Assembly: GCA_024398835.1 (NCBI GenBank)
Contig: JAKSIK010000017.1
Coordinates: 1-51,522, forward strand
DNA from: Fibrobacter sp.
GTDB taxonomy: Bacteria; Fibrobacterota; Fibrobacteria; Fibrobacterales; Fibrobacteraceae
Reading direction: 5' to 3'
Length of the DNA: 51,522 bases
Positions 31,850-40,473 of this stretch are shown piece after piece (positions within the stretch are counted from its first letter, which is position 1; each line of letters starts with the position of its first letter). Under the pieces are notes generated by a model that had not been told where the DNA came from, ran no database searches, and saw only the letters and a program-made list of their open reading frames with translations. The translations under genes and the position numbers were made by a program.

Positions 31850-33057
31850 TTGTCGCCTTGATTTTATTGGTTTGCGGATCATTTTCTTTCGCGGCCAATC
31901 TGGTGAACATCGAGGATGTGGCGAAGGCCCACAATGCCGTTTTCCATTGGTACCCGGTCCAGAAATCGGTGATGCTCACTACGGCAAAAGACACCATCCG
32001 TTTTGCGGAAGGCATTGCCTTTGCCTCCTGGGGTAAGCAGTCTTTTGAACTCAGTCAGGCACCCATGATGAAGGATGGCATCATCTGGATTGCGGATGCG
32101 GATGTGCAGAAAATTTTTGCGAAACCCGCGGCTGTCGCCACTCCAACGAGTTCCGCAGCGACCGCACCCAAGACTTCCGCTCCAATTTCGTCCAGTTCCA
32201 TAGCAGCCTTACCGCCGGCAAGTTCTGCAACCGCCGCTGTAGCACCTCAGAGTTCCGCAGCGGTTTCCGCTCCAGCAAGTTCCGCCACTCCCGTAGTCTC
32301 CCCCGTTGCTGCACCGAAGAATGAAACCGCAGGCACCCGCGAAGTAAAGACCATCGTCATCGATCCGGGCCATGGCGGCAAAGACTCCGGCGCTCTCGGA
32401 AAGAAGGCGCAAGAAAAGGACATCGTTCTCGCCGTCGCAAAGCTGTTGAAGAAGGAATTGGAGAAGGAAGGCTTCAATGTAAAGCTCACACGCGACAAGG
32501 ACGTCTTTATCGAGCTGGGCCAGCGGGCAAACCTCGCCAACAAGTGGGACGGAGACTTGTTCCTGAGCCTCCACTGCAATGCAATCGATGCAACTCCGGA
32601 ACGCAAAAAGCAGGTTCAGGGCTACCACTTCTATGTACTTCGTGCGCCAGAAAGCGAAGAAGACCGCGCCATCGCCCGCCGGGAAAACAAGGTGGCCGCC
32701 CTATATGGCGAAAAGAACGCCAAAGAGGAACTCACTCCTATCGAATGGTTCAAGCTGGAAGCCCGCCTGGAAAAATACAAGCAGAACAGCTACATGATTA
32801 CCGAGCAACTTTTGAACAGCTTCAACGGCGGCCATATCCGCAAGTTGAGTGGAGGCGTCGGTGGTGCCGGATTTATGGTACTGGTGGGCGCCATGATGCC
32901 TGCAGTACTCATCGAGCTCGGATTTATCAGCAACCCCGAAGACGAGGAATACATGATGACCGCCAAAGGCCAGCAGGATTTGGCCGAGCGAGTTTCCAAG
33001 GCTGTTGCTCGCTATAAGGAAGCAGTCCACAGCTACCGCGAGACCCTGGGGCGTTAA
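31756..33057 (+). CDS. N-acetylmuramoyl-L-alanine amidase (Amidase_3)
   Basis: Periplasmic cell-wall hydrolase of up to 433 aa that cuts between MurNAc and the stem peptide. A hydrophobic signal stretch (SLIVALILLVCGSFSFAA), an N-terminal region resembling stalk/AMIN-type folds, a long Ala/Ser/Pro linker (about residues 125-190), then the Zn amidase: VIDPGHGGKDSGAL with a His ligand, FNVKLTRDKDVFIEL, LFLSLHCNAID with His, and late VLIELGFISNPEDE with catalytic Glu. The start is uncertain. The TTG at 31756 would overlap smpB by 94 bases; a non-ATG start nearer 31847-31860 is equally possible. No ATG precedes the signal segment. Confidence 0.85.
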   Translation: MPRKRPTRQTTGHNSTGRQTGTGPRCKSASLIVALILLVCGSFSFAANLVNIEDVAKAHNAVFHWYPVQKSVMLTTAKDTIRFAEGIAFASWGKQSFELSQAPMMKDGIIWIADADVQKIFAKPAAVATPTSSAATAPKTSAPISSSSIAALPPASSATAAVAPQSSAAVSAPASSATPVVSPVAAPKNETAGTREVKTIVIDPGHGGKDSGALGKKAQEKDIVLAVAKLLKKELEKEGFNVKLTRDKDVFIELGQRANLANKWDGDLFLSLHCNAIDATPERKKQVQGYHFYVLRAPESEEDRAIARRENKVAALYGEKNAKEELTPIEWFKLEARLEKYKQNSYMITEQLLNSFNGGHIRKLSGGVGGAGFMVLVGAMMPAVLIELGFISNPEDEEYMMTAKGQQDLAERVSKAVARYKEAVHSYRETLGR

Positions 33058-33067
33058 ACGAAAGCCC

Positions 33068-33107
33068 CGAGACCCTGATTTTAGCGCCACGATACCCTAA
33101 TTTTAGC
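33068..33107 (+). repeat. Two direct 18-bp repeats
   Basis: CGAGACCCTGATTTTAGC (33068-33085) and CGATACCCTAATTTTAGC (33090-33107), offset by 22 bp, two mismatches. They sit after the amidase stop, just before the tRNA-Leu promoter. Confidence 0.55.
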
Positions 33108-33130
33108 CAAAATTCCCCAAAATTTTTGGC
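33106..33130 (+). terminator. Hairpin after the amidase gene
   Basis: GCCAAAATT and AATTTTTGGC pair with one bulge around a short loop. No T-run follows, so it is only a possible terminator or attenuator. Confidence 0.35.
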
Positions 33131-33139
33131 AAAAACCCC

Positions 33140-33168
33140 TTTACAACCACCCCCCTTTAATCTATCTT
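33140..33168 (+). promoter_or_regulatory. tRNA-Leu promoter
   Basis: TTTACA (33140-33145), 17-nt spacer, TATCTT-TG (33163-33170). The predicted start is about 17 nt before the tRNA. Confidence 0.75.
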
Positions 33169-33191
33169 TGAGCCGTTCCAACAAGGACCAT

Positions 33192-33275
33192 GCGGTCGTG
33201 GTGGAATTGGTAGACACGCTAGCTTGAGGTGCTAGTGGGAGCGATCTCATGACAGTTCAAGTCTGTCCGACCGCA
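33192..33275 (+). tRNA. tRNA-Leu (anticodon GAG)
   Basis: 84 nt with long variable arm (class II). Acceptor GCGGTCG/CGACCGC, D-arm with GGAATTGGTAGACAC, anticodon stem CTAGC/GCTAG around TTGAGGT, variable arm GGGAGCGATCTC, T-loop GTTCAAGTC, discriminator A. CCA is not encoded. Confidence 0.96.
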
Positions 33276-33282
33276 GAAAAGA

Positions 33283-33310
33283 AGACCCGGTGAAAACCGG
33301 GTCTTTTTTT
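33283..33310 (+). terminator. tRNA-Leu terminator
   Basis: AGACCCGG and CCGGGTCT pair around TGAAAA, then TTTTTT. A textbook intrinsic terminator eight bases after the tRNA. Confidence 0.9.
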
Positions 33311-33328
33311 AATGTCTGTGAGCAAATT

Positions 33329-33814
33329 CTAGAGGGATCGCACGCATGCCACTGCTTGGCTAGCGATACCTTCCCCACGTCCGGTAAAGCCAAGCTTTTC
33401 CGTAGTGGTGCCCTTGATTCCCACCTGCTTTACATCGAGGCCAAGAACCCGGGCGATGTTTGCCTTCATGGCATCCTTGTGCGGGTTCACCTTGGGGCGC
33501 TCGCACATGACAATGCTATCGATGTTGATGATTTCGTACCCAGCCTTCTTCACCTCTTCCCCAACCTTGCGGAGAAGTTCCAGACTGTCGGCGCCCTTGA
33601 AAGCGGGGTCCGTATCTGGGAAGTAGGTTCCGATATCCCCAAGGCCTGCGGCACCTAAGAGAGCGTCGCTAATGGCGTGAAGGAGCACGTCCGCATCGCT
33701 GTGGCCCAGAAGTCCCTTTTCATAGGGAATATCCACGCCACCAATGATGCACTTGCGGCCTTCCACCAACTTGTGGACATCAAAACCAATGCCAGTACGA
33801 TAAATCTTATCCAT
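33329..33814 (-). CDS. ispF: 2-C-methyl-D-erythritol 2,4-cyclodiphosphate synthase
   Basis: MEP-pathway enzyme of 161 aa for isoprenoid precursors. Visible: [12 protein letters not shown] with metal-binding Asp/His, [36 protein letters not shown] (given in part), and [14 protein letters not shown]. The length fits ATG 33814; a TTG four codons upstream overlaps the nuoN stop. Last gene after the nuo operon, four bases after nuoN, likely on the same transcript. Confidence 0.96.
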   Translation of the reverse strand: MDKIYRTGIGFDVHKLVEGRKCIIGGVDIPYEKGLLGHSDADVLLHAISDALLGAAGLGDIGTYFPDTDPAFKGADSLELLRKVGEEVKKAGYEIINIDSIVMCERPKVNPHKDAMKANIARVLGLDVKQVGIKGTTTEKLGFTGRGEGIASQAVACVRSL

Positions 33815-33818
33815 CAAC

Positions 33819-35285
33819 TTATCCAATCAACGCAAAGTTCGGGAACACGCCCACTGCAATGAGAGCGAGGGCAGCCACGGCAACCGCGAACTTCAGGAGA
33901 TAGCTAAACTTCGCGCTATTCTCACAGCAGCAGGAGCATTCGCACTTGCTCGGTGCAAACAGCACGTAAGCAATGCGGAGGTAGTAAACTGCAGCGATGA
34001 GGGAAAGGCCAAAGCCAACGGCAGCGAGCCAACCCATACCCGCAGAGAACGCACCAGCAAAGAGGGAGAACTTGGCGAGGAAACCAGCGGCAGGCGGAAG
34101 GCCTGCAAGGCTTGCCAAGCAAACTACAACACCGAGGGCAACGAAGGGGCGCTTGCGACCAACACCCTGGAGAGAATCCAGAGTTTCCTTACGGTCATCG
34201 CGGCCAGCCATGTAGGCAATGCCCGTCAACGCACCTGCACTACCGATGGCATAAGTCACCAAGAAGTAGTACATGGCACCAAGCTGCACAGAGCCCGATT
34301 CCAAATAATTCGGAAGCAAAAGGCCAATCACCATAAAGCCTGCGTTCATCACAGCAGAGAAGGCCAGAATGCGACGGACAGACTTTTGAGCAAGACCGCT
34401 CAAGGCACCAATCACCATGGAGAGAAGGGCGACAATCAAGACCACATAGAAGAGTGATTTAGACTGCGTGCCCACCGTAATCTTTTCGGCCAAGTTCCAA
34501 GCAGGAGCGGAACCACTGCGAGCCACCAAAATACCAAGCCACACAGAGCCGAGAGCAGCCAAGGCACCAACCTTCACCACTGCAGCCATAAAGCCCGTAA
34601 CGGCAACGGAAGCACCCGTATAGACGTCAGCCACCCAGAAATGAACCGGAGCAGCGCCAGCCTTGAAGAGAAGACCGAGGATAATCAAAAGCATACCCAC
34701 CGCGAAAATGGGGCCACGACCATCCAAGATGGCGGCACAGAAGTGCGTGGAGCCTGTAGCGCCATAAACCAGAGCCACACCATAGAGGAAGATGGTGCTG
34801 AACACGGCGCCAGAGACAAAGTACTTGAACACTCCTTCACCTGCATTCATATCCTTACGACGGATGCCCACCAAAGCGTACACTGGGAAGCTGGTAAGTT
34901 CCATGGCGATGAACAAGGCAAGGAAGTCAATGGCCTGTGTCATGAGGGTTGCACCACAGCATGCGAGAAGCATAAGCCCGTAGGATTCACCACCCTTGAA
35001 CTTCTCGTGGCCGAGAGTCCACTGGAGTCCAGAAACGCCGAGCAAAGTACAGAACAGAATGGTCACCCCCAGAAGCCGACGGATAGGATCCATGGCGTAG
35101 AGGTTGAACATGGTGTCCGTACCCACGAGAGCAAAGGAGCCAATGCCAAGAGCAACGAAAATAGCGGCAATCCAGGGAAGAACCTTGTGCTTGTTTTCGT
35201 CGCGGAGGAAAGGTTCGGCGGCAAGGGTAATGAGGGCTCCGAGAGCCACCAAAATAACCGGCATGAAATTGATGTAATTAGTCAT
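33819..35285 (-). CDS. nuoN: Complex I subunit N
   Basis: Antiporter-like membrane subunit of 488 aa with about 13-14 hydrophobic segments. Visible: [64 protein letters not shown] with the conserved Lys, and [14 protein letters not shown]. Proton translocation in the membrane arm. Overlaps nuoM by eight bases. Confidence 0.95.
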   Translation of the reverse strand: MTNYINFMPVILVALGALITLAAEPFLRDENKHKVLPWIAAIFVALGIGSFALVGTDTMFNLYAMDPIRRLLGVTILFCTLLGVSGLQWTLGHEKFKGGESYGLMLLACCGATLMTQAIDFLALFIAMELTSFPVYALVGIRRKDMNAGEGVFKYFVSGAVFSTIFLYGVALVYGATGSTHFCAAILDGRGPIFAVGMLLIILGLLFKAGAAPVHFWVADVYTGASVAVTGFMAAVVKVGALAALGSVWLGILVARSGSAPAWNLAEKITVGTQSKSLFYVVLIVALLSMVIGALSGLAQKSVRRILAFSAVMNAGFMVIGLLLPNYLESGSVQLGAMYYFLVTYAIGSAGALTGIAYMAGRDDRKETLDSLQGVGRKRPFVALGVVVCLASLAGLPPAAGFLAKFSLFAGAFSAGMGWLAAVGFGLSLIAAVYYLRIAYVLFAPSKCECSCCCENSAKFSYLLKFAVAVAALALIAVGVFPNFALIG

Positions 35286-37095
35286 TGTTAGAGCCCTCCG
35301 TCTTAGAGGTTTCTACAGTTGCGGGAGCAGCCTCGGGCGCAGGAGCGGCGACTGTTTCGGGTGCAGTTTTAGCAGCGGGCGCTTGTTCCGCCGCAGGCGC
35401 GGCAGCAGCCTCGGGCGCAGTTTCAGCAGCAGGTGTTTCCGCAGAGGTTTCCGTCGCGGCACCTTCTTCCGCAATCATCTGGTTGATAATATCCTTGCGG
35501 TCTGCTTCGCTAAAGCCCGCAGCCGCCAAAGTGGAATCCAGTTGAGCGATTTCTTCTGCAGTCATAGGAGCAGCGGCTTCGGCAGAAGCATCGCCCACAG
35601 TAGCCGTTTCAGCATCGCTAGCCGCCTGGCCATTAGCGCCATCAGTAGTAGCAGCCATGCTTTCTACAGCAGCTTCATCAAACAGCTGGAGGCTGTTGGT
35701 AATGCAAGCCGGATGGAAACCGAAGACCAAAAGAAGCACCAGCATAACGCCAAAGGCAGAGCCTTCAAGAGCAGTGGTGCGAGCGCCTTCTTCATACTCG
35801 CGCGCCTTCTTCCCGAAGATGACCTTCTGGATGAAGCGGAGCACATAGCCTGCAGAGAGAATCATGGTGAAGCCCATGATGAGAGCCTGGAACGGCCCCA
35901 TATCCCACAGGGAGAGAAGTACGGTAAATTCTCCGATGAAGCCTGCGGTACCAGGAACTGCGAGAGCCATGACGCCTGCAGCACCGAAGAGGAAGCTGAA
36001 CACCGGATTCTGATGTGCAAGGCCACCCATTTCGTTGATGTTGCGGGTGCCCGTCATCCGTTCACCCACACCCATGAGGAAGTACTGCACGCCAGCGGAA
36101 ATTCCGTGTGCCACCAAAAGCACCAGCACAGCCGGGAGCATCGCTTCTGAGAGGCTGAACACACCAGCCACTGCAATACCCAAATGGCTCATGGAGCTGA
36201 AGGCCAAAAGCTTCTTGCCGTCATTAGCACGAAGAGCCATCAAAGCGCCATATACAGCCGTTGCAAGACCAAGCCACATCATAGTGCGAACAACGCCCAT
36301 GGTCAGCGGGAATATGGGGAGAATCCAAGCGATAAAACCAAAGACACCCGCCTTACTCATGGCACCTGTCAAAATGGCAGAGAGCGGAGCCGGAGCTTCA
36401 GAATAGGTAATTGCCTGCCAGCCGTGGAAGGGGAAAATCGGTGTCTTCACCAAGAAGGCTAAGAGGAAACTCACCAGCACCATCATCTGCGTTCCTTCTG
36501 GCAAACTCTGAAGCACAAGGGCAAGAGAGAGGAGGAGGGAATTGTCAGCCATCGTGAGTAAATACCAAAGGGCCACCGCCATAGGAGCAGAGCCCACCAA
36601 AGTATAGATAGCGAAAGTCATCGCAGCTTCTTTCCGCTTTTCGCCACCGAATGCCGCAATGAGAATTGCCGCCGGAATCACCATGGCTTCGAAGAAGAAG
36701 AAGAAGAGCACGGCATCAGCTGCAAGGAAGGTGCCGTTCATAGCGCCCATCAAAGCGAAGATGCCGATGGCAAAGTTGCGGTATTCCTTCCCCATGGAGG
36801 CACGGGCAGAAATCAAGGCCACCAGAGAAAGACCGCAAGAAAGGAACACCATCCAGGCACCCAAACCATGTGCATACAAGTAGTAGAACACAGGACCCTT
36901 GCAACCCGGGATGCGGAACCACTCCATCGGAGTCGTGGCCTGATTACCGAGAGCAATGAGCACTACGGACATTGCCACAAAAGCAATACCGAAGAGGAGT
37001 GCCATACGGGAAGAGGATTTGAAATCTTCCTTGGAATTCACCACCATGAGCATGGCGGCAACAAAGGGAGCGAAGACGAGGAGATGTAATAGCAT
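35278..37095 (-). CDS. nuoM: Complex I subunit M, with long C-terminal extension
   Basis: Antiporter-like membrane subunit of 605 aa. Core with about 14 hydrophobic segments; visible LFFFFFEAMVIPAAILIAAFGG (in part), FLVKTPIFPFHGWQAITYSEAP with the proton-path Lys, and LAFSSMSHLGIAVAG. About 130 residues after the last membrane segment are unusual: Ala/Pro/Glu-rich, with AEEIAQLDSTLAAAGFSEADRKDIINQMIAEEG (given in part) and AAPAAEQAPAAK. The usual family length is about 490-510. Overlaps nuoL by one base. Confidence 0.95.
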   Translation of the reverse strand: MLLHLLVFAPFVAAMLMVVNSKEDFKSSSRMALLFGIAFVAMSVVLIALGNQATTPMEWFRIPGCKGPVFYYLYAHGLGAWMVFLSCGLSLVALISARASMGKEYRNFAIGIFALMGAMNGTFLAADAVLFFFFFEAMVIPAAILIAAFGGEKRKEAAMTFAIYTLVGSAPMAVALWYLLTMADNSLLLSLALVLQSLPEGTQMMVLVSFLLAFLVKTPIFPFHGWQAITYSEAPAPLSAILTGAMSKAGVFGFIAWILPIFPLTMGVVRTMMWLGLATAVYGALMALRANDGKKLLAFSSMSHLGIAVAGVFSLSEAMLPAVLVLLVAHGISAGVQYFLMGVGERMTGTRNINEMGGLAHQNPVFSFLFGAAGVMALAVPGTAGFIGEFTVLLSLWDMGPFQALIMGFTMILSAGYVLRFIQKVIFGKKAREYEEGARTTALEGSAFGVMLVLLLVFGFHPACITNSLQLFDEAAVESMAATTDGANGQAASDAETATVGDASAEAAAPMTAEEIAQLDSTLAAAGFSEADRKDIINQMIAEEGAATETSAETPAAETAPEAAAAPAAEQAPAAKTAPETVAAPAPEAAPATVETSKTEGSNND

Positions 37096-39044
37096 TAGAC
37101 CAACCCTCCAGTCAGAAGAACAACAAGAACAAGTACGGCGAGGCCTGCCACACTGAGAGCCGCCTGCAACCGAGCCTTACGCACCTGGAACACGGTGGCG
37201 CCATCGCCAAGGATTGTGGCAATCGCCCCAAGAGTCCACTGAGCGGCCTGGAGAATCTTGTCCACCACCACATCGCAAATCCAAGCGAGCACGTTCACAA
37301 TCATAATGAAGAAGGCATGAATCTTATCCCAGAAGAAGGTCCAATCGGCCTTGAAACCTTCGGGAGCGCTGGAGCCCTTGGCTTCTGGAATGCGAGCGTT
37401 GCCCCAAACCTTCCAAGCGATGAACATGCCGAGCAAAGCGGCAATGGTCCCGAGAGCGGCAAAGAGCACCGGAGAAACATGAGCAGCCACATGAGAGCCA
37501 GCATAAATAGCCTGAGCGGTACCCACCACAGAGGCAAGGGAATCCCTGAAGAATGTAAGACCAATCATATCGGCCCAGAGGTAACCGGCAAACACAGAAC
37601 CGAAGGTGAGAACCACCATCGGGATGAGCATTGCTGCAGGAGCCTCGTGAATGTGTTCCTCGCTTTCCTTAGAACCACGATACTTGCCGAAGAAGGTCAT
37701 GATGATGAGACGACCCATGTAGATAGCCGTAATCACAGCGGTGGCAAGACCGATGAAGTAGAAGAAGGGACCCATGGGGCCACTAGTGTAGAGGCGTTCC
37801 AGAATCAAGTCCTTGGACCAGAAACCAGCAAAGCCCGGAAAACCGATAATGGCGAAGAAAGCGAAAATCATGACGCAAGCCGTTACCGGAGTTTTGCGGA
37901 GCATGCCGCCCATCTTGCGCATATCCTGCTCACCTGCAAGCGCATGAATCACAGCGCCGGCACCCAAGAAGAGGGCGGCCTTGAAGAAGGCGTGAGTGAA
38001 CACGTGGAAGATGGAAGCATCAAAGGCGCAAACGCCAGCAGCCATGAACATGTAGCCCAACTGGCTGATGGTAGAATAGGCAAGCACCTTCTTGATATCG
38101 TTCTGGAAGAGGCCAGAAACGGCAGCCCAGAAAGCGGTCAGCATTCCCACCACCACAATGATGGTCAAGACCTGCGGGAGAACCGCGAACATGCTTCCCA
38201 AACGAGCCAACAGATACACACCGCTAGTCACCATGGTTGCCGCATGGATGAGGGCAGAAACCGGAGTAGGACCAGCCATAGCATCCGGAAGCCATGTGAG
38301 GAGCGGAATCTGAGCGGACTTACCGGTGCAACCGATGAAGAAGAGGACGCCCGCCAGAGAAAGCGGGATAATCACATCCACCAGGTGGTTGCCCGAAATA
38401 ATCATCTGGATGAAGGCAGCCAGGGAATCATAATTCAGGAGGCTAGAGCCGCCCAAGGTCACGAGGCAAAGCATGCCCAAGATGAATCCAATATCGCCAA
38501 CCCTGTTCACAATGAAAGCCTTGTTTGCAGCCTTGCAGTTGTTCAAGTCGCTGTTCCAGAAGCCGATGAGGAGGTAGGAGCAGAGGCCCACACCTTCCCA
38601 ACCCAGGAACGTGAGAAGAAGACTGTCGGAGAGCACGAGGACAATCATGCTGAAGAGGAAGAGGTTGATGTAAGCGAAGAACCGGGCAAAGCCACGGTCG
38701 CCATGCATGTAACCGATGGAATAAAGCGCAATCAGCGTGCCAATGCCTGTGACGAACAGGAGCATAATGCGAGAGAGACCATCGAACAGGAATCCGATAT
38801 CTGCGCGGAACAGCGGGATATCAATCCAGTTGCAGAGGGTTTCGCGGAGCCCCGCCTCCGGCATGGAGCATGCGAGAATGGCAACCACCGCAAAAGAGAA
38901 TGCCGGGAAGAGCACGGCAAGTGCCCCCACGATTCCTTCCGGAGCGCCCTTCTTACTTGGAGAAGAGATGACCGCCACAGTCCCGAGGAGGATTGTGCCA
39001 ATCAGAGGGAATAAAGGAATAAGCCATAAAGGAAGATGTGTCAT
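37095..39044 (-). CDS. nuoL: Complex I subunit L
   Basis: Antiporter-like subunit of 649 aa at the end of the membrane arm, with about 15-16 hydrophobic segments and the long C-terminal amphipathic helix. Visible: FLGWEGVGLCSYLLIGFW, GKSAQIPLLTWLPDAMAGPTPVSALIHAATMV (in part), AYSTISQLGYMFMAAG. AGGGGTAG precedes the ATG. Runs directly into nuoM with one base overlap. Confidence 0.96.
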   Translation of the reverse strand: MTHLPLWLIPLFPLIGTILLGTVAVISSPSKKGAPEGIVGALAVLFPAFSFAVVAILACSMPEAGLRETLCNWIDIPLFRADIGFLFDGLSRIMLLFVTGIGTLIALYSIGYMHGDRGFARFFAYINLFLFSMIVLVLSDSLLLTFLGWEGVGLCSYLLIGFWNSDLNNCKAANKAFIVNRVGDIGFILGMLCLVTLGGSSLLNYDSLAAFIQMIISGNHLVDVIIPLSLAGVLFFIGCTGKSAQIPLLTWLPDAMAGPTPVSALIHAATMVTSGVYLLARLGSMFAVLPQVLTIIVVVGMLTAFWAAVSGLFQNDIKKVLAYSTISQLGYMFMAAGVCAFDASIFHVFTHAFFKAALFLGAGAVIHALAGEQDMRKMGGMLRKTPVTACVMIFAFFAIIGFPGFAGFWSKDLILERLYTSGPMGPFFYFIGLATAVITAIYMGRLIIMTFFGKYRGSKESEEHIHEAPAAMLIPMVVLTFGSVFAGYLWADMIGLTFFRDSLASVVGTAQAIYAGSHVAAHVSPVLFAALGTIAALLGMFIAWKVWGNARIPEAKGSSAPEGFKADWTFFWDKIHAFFIMIVNVLAWICDVVVDKILQAAQWTLGAIATILGDGATVFQVRKARLQAALSVAGLAVLVLVVLLTGGLV

Positions 39045-39047
39045 TTT

Positions 39048-39362
39048 CTACCCCTTCATGCTAGAATACGAATCGGAATCAATGCTTTCCCGATTGCGGA
39101 AGATCATAATGACCATGGCGAACCCGACGCAAGCTTCTGCGGCGGCGATAGCGATGGCGAACAGAGGAACAATCTGACCCGCAACAGACATGTCTGCCGG
39201 AAGGGTCTTAGCAAAGCCCACGAAGGAGAGGTTCACTGCATTGAGTGCAAGCTCCACTCCCATCAAAAGGAAGAAGATGTTCCTGCGGGAAATGGCCACC
39301 ATAATCCCGATGGAGAATATGGCGAGGGCCAAAATCTGAATGAAAATCGGCTGGAGTTCCAT
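39048..39362 (-). CDS. nuoK: Complex I subunit K
   Basis: Small membrane subunit of 104 aa with three hydrophobic helices. Visible: RNIFFLLMGVELALNAVNLSFVGF with the conserved membrane Glu, and AAEACVGFAMVIMIFRN with the second Glu. Overlaps nuoJ by one base. Confidence 0.96.
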   Translation of the reverse strand: MELQPIFIQILALAIFSIGIMVAISRRNIFFLLMGVELALNAVNLSFVGFAKTLPADMSVAGQIVPLFAIAIAAAEACVGFAMVIMIFRNRESIDSDSYSSMKG

Positions 39363-39904
39363 TAGTGCTTAACCTCCGTATTTTCAGTTTCAATAGAGCC
39401 GAGGCGCTTCTTGGCAAGAAGTACTGCGGCAACCATGGCAGAGAGAAGCAGAAGACCGAGGACTTCGAACAGAAGGAAGTAACCGGGACCCGTCTGAGCC
39501 ATGTCAAAGAGAGTCTTGGAAGTGAGTTCCACAGAACCGCGAAGGGTTGTGGCATCAAAAGCCAAGGGAGAACGAACCAGGGCAAAGCCCACAAGGCCTG
39601 CAAGCACAAGAACCGCCGGGATGACGAACAAGGAAACCTTGTCGAACATCGGAGTCTTGGAATCGCGGGCGCCGTTCAGCACCATGATCACGAAAGTCAC
39701 GAGCATCATGATAGCGCCGGCGTAGACCATGATTTGAACAACACCCATGAATGGGCTGCCGATAAGGCCATAGATACCGGCCAAGGAGACCATGGAGGTC
39801 ACCAGGGAAAGACCAGCATAAAGCGGATGACGGGCCAGGAGAACGCAAAGCGCGCTACCCAAGGCAATCACCGCCAAAACAATGAAGTAAATAAGAGCGA
39901 GCAT
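39362..39904 (-). CDS. nuoJ: Complex I subunit J
   Basis: Membrane subunit of 180 aa with five hydrophobic helices. Visible: YAGLSLVTSMVSLAGIYGLIGSPFMGVVQIMVYAGAIMMLVTFVIMVLN (given in part), the GAIMMLVTF segment near the Q-proton coupling helix. One-base overlaps with neighbours. Confidence 0.95.
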   Translation of the reverse strand: MLALIYFIVLAVIALGSALCVLLARHPLYAGLSLVTSMVSLAGIYGLIGSPFMGVVQIMVYAGAIMMLVTFVIMVLNGARDSKTPMFDKVSLFVIPAVLVLAGLVGFALVRSPLAFDATTLRGSVELTSKTLFDMAQTGPGYFLLFEVLGLLLLSAMVAAVLLAKKRLGSIETENTEVKH

Positions 39905-40473
39905 TATTTAACCTCCATTCCCCAGGTTTCAAGAGCCTGTTTGTTCTTGGTTCCACCAGGGGCCATCTGACTCTGGGCATCTTCCGGATAATCCTTCGGA
40001 TCCCAGTCCATCAAATCACTCATGTGAGCCACAAACTCTTCACGAGTCCTGTGCTCAAACACAATCTTCTTGGTATCCATGCGGAGAGCATCCACCGGGC
40101 AGGCTTCTGCACAAAGGCCGCAGAACACGCAAGTCAAATGGTCAATGTCAAAACGCATCACCCGCTTTTCAATACGAGGGTCATCACTCTGGGTGGCCTC
40201 GATGAAAATGCAGTGGGCAGGGCAAGCAGCGGCACACATACCGCAGGCAACGCAGCGGGGCGTGCCATCGGGGCGGAGCATCAAGCGGTGCTTGGCGCGA
40301 TAAGTGTGGCGAATCTCCGGCTGACCTTCCGGATAAGAAATCGTCGGGAGGGTCTCATAGCGGAAGAGACCGCGGGCGGCATGCTTTAACGTGGTGAACA
40401 AACCTCTCAAGCATTCGAAGATGTAGAGGCGTTCAATCCAGTTCATGGGTCTTTGTTTAATTACACGAGCCAT
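39904..40473 (-). CDS. nuoI: Complex I subunit I
   Basis: Ferredoxin-like subunit of 189 aa carrying clusters N6a and N6b. Visible: two Cys motifs, CVACGMCAAACPAHC and CVFCGLCAEACPVDA, and RYE-like text near the N-terminus. Links the peripheral arm to NuoB. One-base overlap with nuoH. Confidence 0.96.
   Translation of the reverse strand: MARVIKQRPMNWIERLYIFECLRGLFTTLKHAARGLFRYETLPTISYPEGQPEIRHTYRAKHRLMLRPDGTPRCVACGMCAAACPAHCIFIEATQSDDPRIEKRVMRFDIDHLTCVFCGLCAEACPVDALRMDTKKIVFEHRTREEFVAHMSDLMDWDPKDYPEDAQSQMAPGGTKNKQALETWGMEVK

Noticed and set aside
33068..33107. CRISPR-like repeat
   Set aside because: Only two copies with a 4-bp gap and no cas genes in the window.
37317..39014. Open frame of 565 codons opposite nuoL
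   Set aside because: Shadow of nuoL; polar, membrane-free text with no recognisable domain.
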